Source of the DNA: Actinomycetota bacterium
GTDB lineage: Bacteria > Actinomycetota > AC-67
Direction of reading: 5' to 3'
Assembly: GCA_040905475.1 (NCBI GenBank)
Contig: JBBDRM010000070.1
Coordinates: 1-35,606 of the forward strand
DNA length: 35,606 bases
Position numbers and translations under genes: made by a program
Part shown: positions 24,819 to 32,625 of the stretch, one piece after another
How positions within the stretch are numbered: the first letter of the stretch is position 1
How the letters are laid out: each line of letters starts with the position of its first letter
The notes under the pieces: model-generated
Database searches by the model: none
Seen by the model: the letters and a program-made list of their open reading frames with translations, nothing else
Told to the model about the DNA's origin: nothing

Positions 24819-26297
24819 TCAATACCCCCACCCGCACGGGGAGGGGATCGACCCCGGCGGCGTCGCGGTCGCCGAGAGGTTCTTCGAGACGCGGTAGAAG
24901 CGGTTGTTGCAGATCTGAAGCATCGTCGTTTCCGCGATCCCGAGATGATCCGTGCGTGACGTGCTGATCCTCGCGGCGACGCCGGTGTCGAAGTTTCGGA
25001 GGTTCGTCAACACGTCCATGAGCCCGCGACGCGTCAGGTCGGCGCCGAGCCGGCCCGCCGCGTACTCGAACCCCATCATCCCGACCCAGCCCCCGAGCGT
25101 CTGCGCATCGTCGGTCGAATCCGGGTAGTAGCGGTCCATCGCCTGGTGGTACTGGCGCATCTGCGGCGTGAGGTCCTCGGCCCAGCCCCAGCCGTTGTTG
25201 TCGGTGAACCCGCCGTCGCACGCGCTCCCGCAGTTGTCGGTGGCTGCCTTGCCCCACGCCGATTTCGCGACCCACGGCACCTTCCAGCCCTGACGCTTCG
25301 CGGCCTGCATCCCGAAGACCATCGTGATGTTCGACGCGCTGAGCACGCCGCACGCGTCGGCGTCGCGCATCGCGGACACGTAGGAGTCCATCCGTGTGAC
25401 GGTCTCTTCCTCGGCGGCCACGGCCTGGCGCGACACGACCTCATGACCGGCGCCGAACGACTCCCAGATCTTCTCGAACTCCTGTGCGCGCCGCTCGTCT
25501 TGCGCTGAATCGAGATACACGGTCGCGACCTTCCACGGGTTCTGCGCACACGCGCCGGGAAGCTGGTTCGCGGCCTTCCACTCGGTCATCGCCTTCTTCA
25601 GCCAGTTGGCGAAGACGCGGACGCCGTCGCCGTTGCGCACGGTGAAGTACACGTTCCACGGCGTCTGCCCGGATCCCCAGACCTGCGACTCGCTGCCCAC
25701 CCCCGACCATCCCTGGATGAGCGGCACGCGCTTCTCGTTCAGGTACTTCAGCGCTGAGGAGAACGCATACGTGTTCATGTAGGTGTTGACGATCGCGAAC
25801 ACGTGCTTCTGCTCGACGAGCGCCTTCGCCGCGAGCTTGTTCTCGTCTTCGCAGTTGATGCACGCGGTCTGAAGAAGGAGCTCGACCTTCCGCCCGTTTA
25901 TGCCGCCCCTCGCGTTGAGCGCATTCACGTACGCCTGGGTCGTCCGGTAGAGCGGGCGGCCGAGCTGTGCGGCGGGCCCGTCCATCGGCTGGATCGTTCC
26001 GATGCGTATGGTGCCTGCGGTCACGCCCTCATCGCTCGCGTAGTTCGCTTTCCCCGGGTTCGCCGGATCCTGCTGCCCCGGCTGGAAGACGGTCGTCGGA
26101 CCGGAGCCCGGAGTCCCCGGCGTCGCGGGGATCGTCTGGCCCGGCGAGATGGGCGTCGGCGGAAGGGTTTCGAGCGCGGTCGACCGCAACGCCACGCGCT
26201 CGGGTTTGAAAAGGGCGCACGAAGGGAGCGCGAGGCCCAGAGCCGTCGCGACCATGAGAGCCCGGAACGTCCGCGAGACCGGACGAGATGTGATCAT
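24819..26297 (-). CDS. livK: ABC transporter substrate-binding lipoprotein LivK type (first operon)
   Basis: This 492-residue lipoprotein has a basic N-terminus, a hydrophobic stretch and a lipobox-like LPSC (Cys about residue 27). A Pro/Gly/Thr linker of about 55 residues leads to a type I periplasmic-binding fold starting near residue 90 (AGTIRIGTIQPMDGP), with ARGGINGRKVELLLQTACIN. Several Cys residues may form disulfides. It belongs to the Leu/Ile/Val-binding family, which also binds amides, urea and aromatic compounds, so the ligand is not certain. Its binding domain is clearly different from the one at 27534-28991. It is the first gene of the operon. Confidence 0.92.
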   Translation of the reverse strand: MITSRPVSRTFRALMVATALGLALPSCALFKPERVALRSTALETLPPTPISPGQTIPATPGTPGSGPTTVFQPGQQDPANPGKANYASDEGVTAGTIRIGTIQPMDGPAAQLGRPLYRTTQAYVNALNARGGINGRKVELLLQTACINCEDENKLAAKALVEQKHVFAIVNTYMNTYAFSSALKYLNEKRVPLIQGWSGVGSESQVWGSGQTPWNVYFTVRNGDGVRVFANWLKKAMTEWKAANQLPGACAQNPWKVATVYLDSAQDERRAQEFEKIWESFGAGHEVVSRQAVAAEEETVTRMDSYVSAMRDADACGVLSASNITMVFGMQAAKRQGWKVPWVAKSAWGKAATDNCGSACDGGFTDNNGWGWAEDLTPQMRQYHQAMDRYYPDSTDDAQTLGGWVGMMGFEYAAGRLGADLTRRGLMDVLTNLRNFDTGVAARISTSRTDHLGIAETTMLQICNNRFYRVSKNLSATATPPGSIPSPCGWGY

Positions 26298-26324
26298 TGA
26301 GGCGTCATCTCCTCGAAGAAGGTG

Positions 26325-26330
26325 ATTCTA
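26325..26330 (-). promoter_or_regulatory. -10 box of the first Liv operon promoter
   Basis: TAGAAT on the minus strand, in the context CGTAGAAT, lies 27 nt before the LivK start codon. The same CGTAGAAT occurs upstream of the second Liv operon at 27397-27404. The likely -35 region overlaps the hairpin that follows the beta-propeller gene. Confidence 0.5.
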
Positions 26331-26336
26331 CGCGGA

Positions 26337-26365
26337 GGGCGCACCCCCCTCTGAATGGGGTGCCC
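26337..26365 (-). terminator. Hairpin downstream of the beta-propeller gene
   Basis: GGGCACCCC (26365-26357) can pair with GGGGTGC-G-CCC (26347-26337, one bulge) around a loop of about 9 nt on the minus strand. It starts 20 nt after the beta-propeller stop and would insulate the downstream livK operon. There is no T-tract. Confidence 0.5.
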
Positions 26366-26384
26366 TGGGGGAGAGCGGAAAGGG

Positions 26385-27452
26385 CTAAACGGGAGGCAGC
26401 GGCCGCCAGGCCGGGGACCCTGAGTAGTGCCCGGTCGGAGTCAAGCGTCTGCTTGCGGTTCCGTCCGGGCGCATCACGAAGATGTCCGGAGCGTCGCCGA
26501 GATATCCCTCGAACGCGATCCATCGGCCGTCCGGCGACCAGCGCGGCGTGTACTCGAACATCTCGCTCCGCGTAAGGCGCCGCGCATCGGAGCCGTCCGC
26601 CTCGATCACCCAAATGTCGGCGTTCCCGTCCGAGAAGCCTGCATAGACGATGCGCGCTCCGTCGGGCGACCAGTCCGGTGAAGCTTCGTCGTCGCCGAAG
26701 GTAAGCCGGCGCACGCCGGAGCCGTCCTGAGCCATCAGATAGACATGCGAGTCGACACCGCCGCGGTCCGACGAGAAGGCGATCGTGCCGGAGCCGACCG
26801 GCGACCAAACAGGAGCCGCGTCGAAAGCCTCGTCGCTGGTGAGGCGCCGAAGGTCCGTTCCGTCCGGCCGCACCGTGTATATCTCCCAGTTCCCGTCGCG
26901 GCGGGACGAGAACGCGATCCTGCTGCCGTCCGGCGACCACGACGGCGCTCCTTCCGGTTCACCCGGAGAGGCCGCCACGACGTGAGGGTTCGACCCGTCG
27001 TGATCGGCGATGTAGAGATCCTCGACTCCGTCGTCGGACGCCGCCACGAACGCGAGGCGCCTTCCGTCGGGCGAGTACCGTGGGAAACCAACGGACCGAG
27101 GGATCGGAACCGGTAGGAGACGGATGCGGCCGCCACCGGCATCCATCGTGAAGATCCCGTAGCCGGTGTCGTCGCGGCCCTGGAAGACGAGCAACCCGCT
27201 CGCCTTCTCGACCCGATCGCGAAGCAAGCCAGGCCGGACGAGCACGGCCAGCGACCCGGCCAGAACAACGCTGATCGCCACGATGAGGAACCGGACCGTC
27301 GCGGATACGGCCCTTCCGGCAGATCCTCCGCTTCCTGGTGACGAATTATCCAGTGATGCACCCCTTGTCCCAGATGCGCAAGATGGGGGGTGGCCTCGTA
27401 GAATACCGGTCTGTTTCGCAGGAGTAACGAGCGCCTCAGCCGAATCGTTCAA
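26385..27452 (-). CDS. Membrane-anchored TolB-like beta-propeller protein
   Basis: The protein has one N-terminal hydrophobic anchor (RFLIVAISVVLAGSLAVLV) followed by about six TolB/WD40-like (PD40) repeats, each with a W/RYSPDG or WSPDG strand, for example GAPSWSPDGSRIAFSSRRDG, SPDWSPDGARIVYAGFSDG and TPRWSPDGRWIAFEG. The propeller would lie outside the membrane and bind a protein or ligand. The start is uncertain: the frame is open from TTG 27452, but codons before about 27,300 are AT-rich at third positions and a GATAAT -10-like box lies at 27350-27345, so GTG 27281 may be the true start. It sits alone between two divergent Liv operons. Confidence 0.85.
   Translation of the reverse strand: MNDSAEALVTPAKQTGILRGHPPSCASGTRGASLDNSSPGSGGSAGRAVSATVRFLIVAISVVLAGSLAVLVRPGLLRDRVEKASGLLVFQGRDDTGYGIFTMDAGGGRIRLLPVPIPRSVGFPRYSPDGRRLAFVAASDDGVEDLYIADHDGSNPHVVAASPGEPEGAPSWSPDGSRIAFSSRRDGNWEIYTVRPDGTDLRRLTSDEAFDAAPVWSPVGSGTIAFSSDRGGVDSHVYLMAQDGSGVRRLTFGDDEASPDWSPDGARIVYAGFSDGNADIWVIEADGSDARRLTRSEMFEYTPRWSPDGRWIAFEGYLGDAPDIFVMRPDGTASRRLTPTGHYSGSPAWRPLPPV
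27399..27404 (+). promoter_or_regulatory. -10 box of the second Liv operon promoter
   Basis: TAGAAT on the plus strand lies about 130 nt before the second LivK start. It shares CGTAGAAT with the first operon's promoter region. No convincing -35 is seen. The long leader contains a short open frame. Confidence 0.45.
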
Positions 27453-27469
27453 TCTAGGGAGGGGACGCC

Positions 27470-27523
27470 TTGCCGTGCTTTCGAGCGGGCTCCGACAAGA
27501 GGTGTTCTCTGCAGGGAATCTAA
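27470..27523 (+). promoter_or_regulatory. Possible 17-codon leader ORF before livK
   Basis: A GGGAGGGG sequence precedes TTG 27470, which opens 17 sense codons ending in TAA at 27523. That TAA forms the beginning of the strong AAGGAGG ribosome site of the second livK gene. The peptide has no run of branched-chain codons. It may be a coincidence. Confidence 0.25.
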
Positions 27524-27533
27524 GGAGGTCCGG

Positions 27534-28991
27534 ATGACGCGCACGGCTCCTCGAAAAGTTCGGTTCGGGATCCTCTTCGCGGCGCTGCTGATGGTCGGCA
27601 CCGCCTGCTCGATCGAGGCACCCGACGTTATCCTCAGCGGCGGTTCGAACACCGGCGGCGTGCCGGGCGTTCCCGGCGTTCCCGGGGCCTCCTTGCCGCC
27701 GGGCGCTCAGCCCGGAGCGCTGCCGGGAGCGCAGCCCGGAGCGCTGCCGGGAGCCCAGCCCGGTTCCCCGCCGAACGCATCCGACACGTCCTGCGTCGGC
27801 CAGGCGACGGCGACTGGCGTGACCGGAACCTCTATCAAGGTCGGCGGTACGTTCGCAGCCTCCGGTCCCGTCTCCAACATCTCCGGCCCGATCCTCAAGG
27901 GCGTGCAGGCGTACTTCAACGAGACGAACGCGAAGGGTGGTATCAACGGACGCAAGATCAACCTCGTGTGGGAAGACGACGGCTGGGACGCTCAGAAGGG
28001 CAAGGCGCTCATCAAGAAGCTCGTCGAGCAGGACAAGGTGTTCCTCCTCACGGTCGTGCCTTCCTCGAACGGACTCGACGCGTCGCGCTCCTACCTCGAG
28101 CAGAAGGGCGTGCCGGTCTTCGGCACCTCCGGCTTGATCGAGAGCCAGTTCCGCAGCGAGATGCAGTGGCCCGTCGGAACCAGCACCCGCAGCGCGTCGC
28201 GGCTCGGGCTACTCGATATGAAGGCGCGCAACGTCACGAACAGCGCCATCATCTGGCTCGATCTGCTGGCCGGGAAAGAGGCTCGTGACGCGTTCTACGA
28301 TGCCATCCCAGACATCTTCGGAAAGAAGGCAGAGGACTTCGTTACGGCGGAGCGACAGGTGAGCCTCTCCGAGGCGAGCTTCGGTCCCGTCTGGGCATCG
28401 ATCAAGAGCCAGACGGGCAAATGGCAGAGCGCGCATGGCCAGCCGGTGACCCAGATCCCCGACTTCGTGACGCTGGCGATCGACCCCACGAACGCCGACA
28501 AGGCGCTCAAGGCCGCTGCCGACATCGGCTTCAGGCCGAAGATCGGCTGGGGCGGCGGCGCGCCGCTGTTCTTGAGTGTCGTAGCCCAGAACTCGTGGGC
28601 CCGCGAGACTGGCTTGCTGGCCGGGACCTCGTACTTCCCGCCGCTGCCCGAGTACAACGGCCACGCGGCCGTCCAGTCCTACCGGCAGACGCTGGCGAAG
28701 TATTACGGTTCGGGTATCGACGCGCTGAATCCGTACCTCGAGGGCGGATACGCCGGCGCAGCGCTCACGGTCGAGATCCTGCGACGGGCTGGCTCCTGTC
28801 TGACCCGGGACAAGGTGATCGCGGCGGCCAACAGCCTGTCCGGGTATTCGGCCGCGGGGTTAACGCAGCCGATGACCTACACCTCGAAGAGTCACTACGG
28901 GAACATCTCCGGCCTCATCGTCCAGGTGCAGAAGAACGGCACGTGGAAGGTCGCTCGCGACTGGCTGAAAGATCCGTCCCCGGGTGAATGA
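27534..28991 (+). CDS. livK: ABC transporter substrate-binding lipoprotein LivK type (second operon)
   Basis: This 485-residue lipoprotein has a signal sequence with lipobox VGTAC (Cys about residue 25), a Gly/Pro/Ala/Gln-rich linker of about 60 residues partly made of an eight-residue repeat, and a type I periplasmic-binding fold from about residue 97 (GTSIKVGGTFAASGPVSNIS). It includes NAKGGINGRKINLVWEDDGW. The ligand is unknown; the family binds amino acids and other small polar molecules. ATG 27534 follows a perfect AAGGAGG. It is the first gene of the second Liv operon. Confidence 0.93.
   Translation: MTRTAPRKVRFGILFAALLMVGTACSIEAPDVILSGGSNTGGVPGVPGVPGASLPPGAQPGALPGAQPGALPGAQPGSPPNASDTSCVGQATATGVTGTSIKVGGTFAASGPVSNISGPILKGVQAYFNETNAKGGINGRKINLVWEDDGWDAQKGKALIKKLVEQDKVFLLTVVPSSNGLDASRSYLEQKGVPVFGTSGLIESQFRSEMQWPVGTSTRSASRLGLLDMKARNVTNSAIIWLDLLAGKEARDAFYDAIPDIFGKKAEDFVTAERQVSLSEASFGPVWASIKSQTGKWQSAHGQPVTQIPDFVTLAIDPTNADKALKAAADIGFRPKIGWGGGAPLFLSVVAQNSWARETGLLAGTSYFPPLPEYNGHAAVQSYRQTLAKYYGSGIDALNPYLEGGYAGAALTVEILRRAGSCLTRDKVIAAANSLSGYSAAGLTQPMTYTSKSHYGNISGLIVQVQKNGTWKVARDWLKDPSPGE
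27708..27767 (+). repeat. 24-bp tandem repeat in the LivK linker
   Basis: Two and a half copies of a 24-bp unit (27708-27731, 27732-27755 with one change, then 12 nt) encode a repeated Q-P-G-A-L-P-G-A. The repeat sits in the flexible linker between lipid anchor and binding domain and could vary in copy number without changing the frame. Confidence 0.85.
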
Positions 28992-29021
28992 CGTGGGCGT
29001 CCGCTTGGAGGTGAGCGACCG

Positions 29022-29933
29022 ATGAAGCTCTATCTGGAGCTGGTCATCCTCGGGCTTCCGATCGCGGGATTGTTCGCCCTACTCGCCACCGGCGTGGTCA
29101 TGATCTATCGGGCGTCGCGCATCCTCACTCTGGCTCAAGGCGGCGTTGCGATGTTCACCGCGTACATCCTGTATCAGCTCAACCACCAGCCGGCTGCCAA
29201 CACCGAGGAGAAGGGCTTCGGCCTCCCGCTCATCATCGCGTTGCCGCTCGCACTCCTCTTCGCCGCAGCGCTCGGCTACGTGATCGAGCGGTTCCTCCTG
29301 AGGCCGCTTCGAGACCGGCCGGTACTCGTCTCGGTGATCATGACGGTCGGGGTGCTGGCGCTCCTGACCGGACTCGCGGGCATCATCTGGGGTTACGACA
29401 AGCAAACTGCTCCGGAGATCACTCCCACGGGGGTCGTGACCCTCGGGGGCATCACCGTACCGGTCAACCAGCTGTTCATCCTCGCCGCCACGGCTGTGAT
29501 CATGTTCGCCGTTCTGTATCTCTTCAAGTACACGACCCTAGGCATCGCCATGCGGGCCGTCGCGGACGACCGGAAGGCCGCGCTCCTCATGGGCATCCCA
29601 GCGGACCGCGTTTCTGCGCTCACATGGGTTCTGGGCTCCCTGCTCGCAGGGATGGCCGGCATCCTCATGTCGCCGATCGTCGCGCTGCATCCGCTAATCC
29701 TCACGCTCCTTTCGATCCCCGCCTACGCGGCGGCGCTCTTCGGCGGCTTGACGAACCTCGGACGCATGGTGATCGGCGCCCTGCTCGTCGGGGTCCTCTA
29801 CTCGGTGATGCCGGATGTCCCGCGGATCGGGGACATCATCCCGGGGACGCGCGAGTTGGCGATCTTCGGCTTCGTCATCGTGTTCATGTTCGTCACCGGG
29901 AAGTCGACTCAGCTGCAAGAGGAGGAGATCTAG
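29022..29933 (+). CDS. livH: Branched-chain amino acid-type ABC transporter permease LivH (second operon)
   Basis: This 303-residue permease has about eight transmembrane helices with the LivH motifs GLPIAGLFALLATGVVMIYR, SRILTLAQGGVAMFTAYI and LGIAMRAVADDRKAALLMGI. It starts at ATG 29022 after GGAGGTGA and ends in a TAG whose last base is the first base of the next gene's GTG. Confidence 0.94.
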   Translation: MKLYLELVILGLPIAGLFALLATGVVMIYRASRILTLAQGGVAMFTAYILYQLNHQPAANTEEKGFGLPLIIALPLALLFAAALGYVIERFLLRPLRDRPVLVSVIMTVGVLALLTGLAGIIWGYDKQTAPEITPTGVVTLGGITVPVNQLFILAATAVIMFAVLYLFKYTTLGIAMRAVADDRKAALLMGIPADRVSALTWVLGSLLAGMAGILMSPIVALHPLILTLLSIPAYAAALFGGLTNLGRMVIGALLVGVLYSVMPDVPRIGDIIPGTRELAIFGFVIVFMFVTGKSTQLQEEEI

Positions 29934-31903
29934 TGCTCCGCCGCTCACGGACCTTGCGCTGGCTCCTCGTGCTGGGGATCGTTCTCTTTCCCTGGGTCCT
30001 GCCTTCCAACTGGGCGAACATGGGCGTCGCCGCTGCGATCCTCGTGCTCGCGCTCCTCTCGGTGGTCATCCTCACCGGTTGGGTCGGCCAGATCTCGCTC
30101 GCACAGGCCGCACTCATGGGTGTGGGCGCTTTCTCTGCTGCGCAGGCGACGAACCACCTGTCGATCGAGTTCCCGTTCCACGCGATCATCGCCGGCGCCG
30201 CGGCGGCGACCATGGCGCTCGCGATCGGCTTCTTCGCGCTCCGGATCCGAGGTCTCTACCTCGCGATCGCGACGCTCACTTTCCAGTGGGCTATCGAGGC
30301 GAGCTTCCTCCTATGGGAGCCTTTCTCCGGCGGCTTCCAGGGGGTCGGCATCGACCCCCTCAAGATCGGAAGCTGGGATTTCAGCGACGACCGACTGATG
30401 TTCTACCTGGCATGGTCCACGGCGATCGTCCTCATCCTCATGACCGCGAACCTGCGTGACTCCAAGGTGGGCAGAGCGTGGTTCGCGATCCGTTCGAGCG
30501 AGGTCGCCGCCAAGACGTTGGGCGTCAACGTGATGAGCTATAAGCTACTCGCCTTCGCAACGAGCGGCTTCATCATCGGTGTCGCCGGGTCGCTGCGCCT
30601 CAACTTCGTCACGACCGCAACGCCGCTTGACTACTCCTTCCTGCGCTCGATCGTGTTTCTCGCCGTCGCGGTGCTCGGAGGCATCGGCGCCATCGGAGGA
30701 GCCGTACTCGGCGGCATCGTCTACACGTTCACCGACTCGTACGTCTTTGCACAAGACTGGTTTGGAGACTTTTTCCGCGGCAAGATCGAGATCCTCGCTG
30801 CCATCCTTCTCATCGTGACGGTCCTCCAGAACCCGGCCGGCATGATCGGGATCCGCGAAGAATTGCGGGAGAAACGCGCCGCCCGCCATGCGCGGAAAGA
30901 ACGCGCCGCGGGACGCACGATCGTCATCGACACCTCCGGAGCTGCCGGATCATTGGCCGATTCCGAAACGACCACGGCCACGCCGTCGGAAGAGCTCGTC
31001 GGCGTCGCCGCAGGGCCACCCGACTCAGACTCACCCCCGGTTTCTGGGGGCCAGGATGGCGCGGGTGGGGTGACCCGCCGCTTGGCTTCCTACGCCGCGG
31101 CACGGGGTGATCGAACGCAGCGCGTCGACGCGACGCCGATGCTCGAGGTTCGAGACGTCACGATCCGGTTCGGCGGCGTCGTCGCGAACGATGGCGTGTC
31201 CTACGAGGTCCGTCCCGGCGAGATCTGCGGGCTCATCGGCCCCAACGGCGCCGGGAAAACGACCAACTTCAACGCGATCAACGGGTTGATCGAGCCGAAC
31301 TCCGGATCCGTTCGGTTCATGGGGCGCGACATCACGGGAGCGGCGGTGCACGAGCGCGCCGAGCTCGGGATGGCCCGCACGTTCCAGCTCATGCGCCTCT
31401 TCCCGCGCCTGACCGTGCTGGACAACCTGATGGTCGGGACGCATCTGAAGAACGAGACGGGTTTCGTATCCAGCCTGCTCATGCTGGATCGCGGCCGCAA
31501 AGAGGACGCACGGGCCAAAGAGCAGGCCGAAGAGATCATGGCCATGCTCGGCATCTCCCAGTATGCGGACGCCAAGGTCGCGGGGCTGCCGTTCGGTGTC
31601 CTGCGGCTGGTTGAGCTCGGCCGCGCGCTCGTCACCCAGCCGCGGCTGCTGCTGCTCGACGAGCCCGCGTCCGGATTGGACGTGTCCGAGACCGACGCCT
31701 TCGCAGAGATCCTGTTCAAGGTCCGCGACGAGATGGGCCACACGATCTTCATCATCGAGCACGACATGCGCCTCGTGATGACGATCTGCGACTACCTGTA
31801 CGTGCTGGAGTTCGGGCGCAACCTCGCAGAGGGCTTCCCCAAGGAGATCCAGAACGACAAGGCCGTCATCGCCGCATACCTCGGGGAGGAGTCCGTTGCT
31901 TGA
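29933..31903 (+). CDS. LivM-LivG fusion: ABC transporter permease joined to ATPase (second operon)
   Basis: This 656-residue protein joins two normally separate subunits. Residues about 1-300 are a LivM permease (VILTGWVGQISLAQAALMGV, LRIRGLYLAIATLTFQWAIE). Residues about 300-400 are a charged linker. Residues about 402-655 are a LivG ATPase with IRFGGVVANDGVSYEV, Walker A GPNGAGKTT, a variant signature LPFGVLRLVELGRA, Walker B LLLLDEPASGLDVSE and FIIEHDMRLVMTICD. GTG 29933 follows GAGGAG and overlaps the livH stop by one base. The frame is continuous with normal codon use, so the fusion is not a frameshift artefact. It locks permease and ATPase in fixed stoichiometry. Confidence 0.93.
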   Translation: MLRRSRTLRWLLVLGIVLFPWVLPSNWANMGVAAAILVLALLSVVILTGWVGQISLAQAALMGVGAFSAAQATNHLSIEFPFHAIIAGAAAATMALAIGFFALRIRGLYLAIATLTFQWAIEASFLLWEPFSGGFQGVGIDPLKIGSWDFSDDRLMFYLAWSTAIVLILMTANLRDSKVGRAWFAIRSSEVAAKTLGVNVMSYKLLAFATSGFIIGVAGSLRLNFVTTATPLDYSFLRSIVFLAVAVLGGIGAIGGAVLGGIVYTFTDSYVFAQDWFGDFFRGKIEILAAILLIVTVLQNPAGMIGIREELREKRAARHARKERAAGRTIVIDTSGAAGSLADSETTTATPSEELVGVAAGPPDSDSPPVSGGQDGAGGVTRRLASYAAARGDRTQRVDATPMLEVRDVTIRFGGVVANDGVSYEVRPGEICGLIGPNGAGKTTNFNAINGLIEPNSGSVRFMGRDITGAAVHERAELGMARTFQLMRLFPRLTVLDNLMVGTHLKNETGFVSSLLMLDRGRKEDARAKEQAEEIMAMLGISQYADAKVAGLPFGVLRLVELGRALVTQPRLLLLDEPASGLDVSETDAFAEILFKVRDEMGHTIFIIEHDMRLVMTICDYLYVLEFGRNLAEGFPKEIQNDKAVIAAYLGEESVA

Positions 31904-32609
31904 GGTGAAGGGCATCGACGTCTACTACGGCCACATCCAGGCGCTGCGCGACGTGAGCCTCCACGTCGACGAGGGCGAGATGGTTGCGCTCGTGGGCGCG
32001 AACGGAGCCGGGAAGACCACAACGCTTCGGACGATCTCGGCGCTGCTGCGACCCGTAACCGGAACGGTGACCCTCGACGGGAAGCGCATCGACCGGATGC
32101 GCCCGGAGGACATCGTTGGGCTCGGCGTATCGCATCTTCCCGAAGGACGAGGGATGTTCCCCAACCTCACCGTCGAGGAGAACCTCAAGATGGGGTTCTA
32201 CACCAAGCGCAGCAACCGGAAGATGTGGAAGGAAGGCATGGAACGCGTCACGACGCTGTTCCCTCGCCTCAAGGAACGGATGCATCAGGCGGCCGGAACG
32301 ATGTCCGGCGGCGAGCAGCAGATGCTGGCGCTTTCGCGCGCGCTGCTCCCCAACCCGCGACTCTTGATGATCGACGAGCTCTCGCTCGGTCTGGCCCCCG
32401 TCGTGGTGCAGCAGCTGTTCCAGATGCTCTCCGAGGTCAACAAGCAAGGAACGACCGTCCTGCTGGTCGAGCAATACGTGAACCAGGCGCTCCGTCTCGC
32501 GCATCGCGCGTACGTGCTCGAGAAGGGCGCCGTGAAGATCGAAGGCAGCGCCAAGACCCTGCTCGAGTCGAGCGATCTCGTCCAGGCGTCTTACATGGGC
32601 GGACACTGA
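31896..32609 (+). CDS. livF: Branched-chain amino acid-type ABC transporter ATPase LivF (second operon)
   Basis: This 237-residue ATPase has DVYYGHIQALRDVSLHVDEG, Walker A GANGAGKTT, signature MSGGEQQMLALSRA, Walker B RLLMIDELSLGLAPVVV and VLLVEQYVNQAL in place of the switch His. TTG 31896 is the start: it follows GGAGGAG, and MLEVKGIDVYYG is the expected N-terminus. It overlaps the LivM-LivG gene by 8 nt. Confidence 0.94.
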   Translation: MLEVKGIDVYYGHIQALRDVSLHVDEGEMVALVGANGAGKTTTLRTISALLRPVTGTVTLDGKRIDRMRPEDIVGLGVSHLPEGRGMFPNLTVEENLKMGFYTKRSNRKMWKEGMERVTTLFPRLKERMHQAAGTMSGGEQQMLALSRALLPNPRLLMIDELSLGLAPVVVQQLFQMLSEVNKQGTTVLLVEQYVNQALRLAHRAYVLEKGAVKIEGSAKTLLESSDLVQASYMGGH

Positions 32610-32625
32610 TGAGGAGGCTTCCCCG

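Noticed and set aside
27405-27533. Riboswitch in the leader of the second livK gene
   Set aside because: I see no known riboswitch core or terminator/antiterminator pair, only a possible short ORF and a strong ribosome site.
31036-31052. Hairpin in the LivM-LivG linker as a terminator or attenuator
   Set aside because: The stem is about seven pairs, no T-tract follows, and it lies inside a continuous coding frame.
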